Source: Thermogutta sp.
GTDB lineage: Bacteria > Planctomycetota > Planctomycetia > Pirellulales > Thermoguttaceae
DNA length: 7,258 nucleotides
Direction of reading: 5' to 3'
NCBI RefSeq assembly: GCF_014359955.1
Contig: NZ_JACIYL010000161.1
Span: 1 to 7,258, forward strand
The number at the start of each line of letters is the position of its first letter. The first letter of the stretch is position 1. The position numbers were made by a program, and so were the translations under genes. Of the stretch, positions 7,051-7,258 are shown piece after piece. The notes under the pieces were generated by a model. It ran no database searches and had not been told where the DNA came from. It saw only the letters and a list, made by a program, of their open reading frames with translations.

Positions 7051-7219
7051 TCGCTCGGTCCGTTCCCGGCCGTGAGTTACGATCAGGTCCGGGCAATTGG
7101 GGACGCCGGGCACATGGCGAGGTTGGCTCGTTGCCCGGGAATATTGTCCAGCGATAGGGGTGCGATGAGCGAACGCTCGGCGGAACAGTTTCGGTGCGCA
7201 AGGCGTTAAGGAGCTGACT
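7051..7219 (+). other. Intergenic stretch before the last gene
   Basis: Apart from the inverted repeat at 7089-7138, it holds a small hairpin GAGC-GAAC-GCTC (7167-7178) and a possible 14-codon leader ORF (7165-7209). No convincing promoter was found; TTGCCC with GATAGG 16 bases on is weak. No RNA gene is recognisable. Confidence 0.4.
7089..7138 (+). repeat. 8-base inverted repeat between the small basic gene and the last gene
   Basis: CCGGGCAA (7089-7096) is the exact reverse complement of TTGCCCGG (7131-7138), and a G-U pair could be added on each side. The 34-base spacer is GC-rich and no T-run follows. It could be a weak RNA hairpin ending the small gene's transcript or a regulatory site for the gene starting at 7220. 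Confidence 0.35.
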
Positions 7220-7258
7220 GTGCCCAAGAAACCGTTGATTCTTGACCCTGCAGAGATT
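7211..7258 (+). CDS. Start of an unidentified gene, cut by the right window edge
   Basis: A GTG at 7220 opens a frame that stays open to the edge, giving 13 codons that read MPKKPLILDPAEI. It is preceded by a strong ribosome binding site, AAGGAG (7208-7213), with ideal 6-base spacing, which is the main evidence for a real start; the entry's left end includes most of that site. Thirteen residues are too few to name a family. The lack of membrane or glycosylation-like sequence says nothing about a link to the polysaccharide locus. A 14-codon ORF ends just upstream at 7209, overlapping the ribosome site. Confidence 0.55.

Noticed and set aside
6770..7157. Plus-strand frames of 101 and 97 codons (6770-7075 and 6864-7157)
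   Set aside because: They cross the hairpins and the small basic gene in other frames, have no ribosome site and no protein-like pattern.
7131..7158. TTGCCC-16-GATAGG as a promoter for the last gene
   Set aside because: Only 3 of 6 matches in the -10 box, and the -35 box coincides with an arm of the inverted repeat; no better than chance in this sequence.
6928..7227. Minus-strand frames of 99 and 75 codons
   Set aside because: They look like shadows of the small basic gene and the GC-rich spacer, and span the strong ribosome site of the gene at 7220.
1..7258. CRISPR arrays, insertion-sequence ends, tRNA or rRNA genes
   Set aside because: No regularly spaced repeats, transposase-like frames, terminal inverted repeats or tRNA-like cloverleaf sequence seen on reading both strands.

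Overview
The window is a GC-rich stretch (roughly 60% by eye) carrying part of an exopolysaccharide / surface-polysaccharide locus of the Wzx/Wzy-dependent type. At its right end lies an apparently unrelated short-gene region. The domain set (flippase, NodB deacetylase, CelD-like GNAT, GumC-like copolymerase without a kinase, O-antigen-polymerase-like protein) points to a Gram-negative-type envelope. The GC content, weak Shine-Dalgarno signals on some genes and overall protein style would fit Planctomycetota, but this is an impression, not a proof.

Layout. On the minus strand, reading from about 3344 leftwards, three genes overlap end to end: a CelD/BcsL-type acetyltransferase (3344-2082), a polysaccharide deacetylase (2082-982) and a Wzx-like flippase (985 to beyond the left edge). 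The stop/start overlaps (TGATG at 2080-2084, TTATGA around 982-987) suggest one translationally coupled operon. Divergently, on the plus strand, a GumC/Wzz-like polysaccharide copolymerase (start best placed at 3693, end 5363) overlaps by 11 bases an O-antigen ligase/polymerase-like membrane protein (5353-6741). The roughly 350-base gap between the divergent operons holds a promoter candidate for each direction.

How they work together (inference from families). Lipid-linked repeat units are flipped across the inner membrane by the Wzx-like protein and polymerised in the periplasm by the Wzy-like protein, with chain length set by the copolymerase. The GNAT protein and the NodB deacetylase would tailor the sugar acyl groups. 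No priming glycosyltransferase, chain glycosyltransferases, Wza-type outer-membrane exporter or tyrosine autokinase is visible; they would have to lie outside the window.

Right end (6742-7258). After the polysaccharide genes comes a structured non-coding stretch: a nested inverted repeat at 6770-6827 and a terminator-like hairpin at 6852-6890. It is followed by a very small, extremely basic 32-residue protein gene (6952-7050). Then come another inverted repeat (7089-7138), a possible 14-codon leader ORF, and the first 13 codons of a gene with a strong ribosome binding site (7220 onward). The tiny basic protein and the nested RNA-like structure are the least explained parts of the window.
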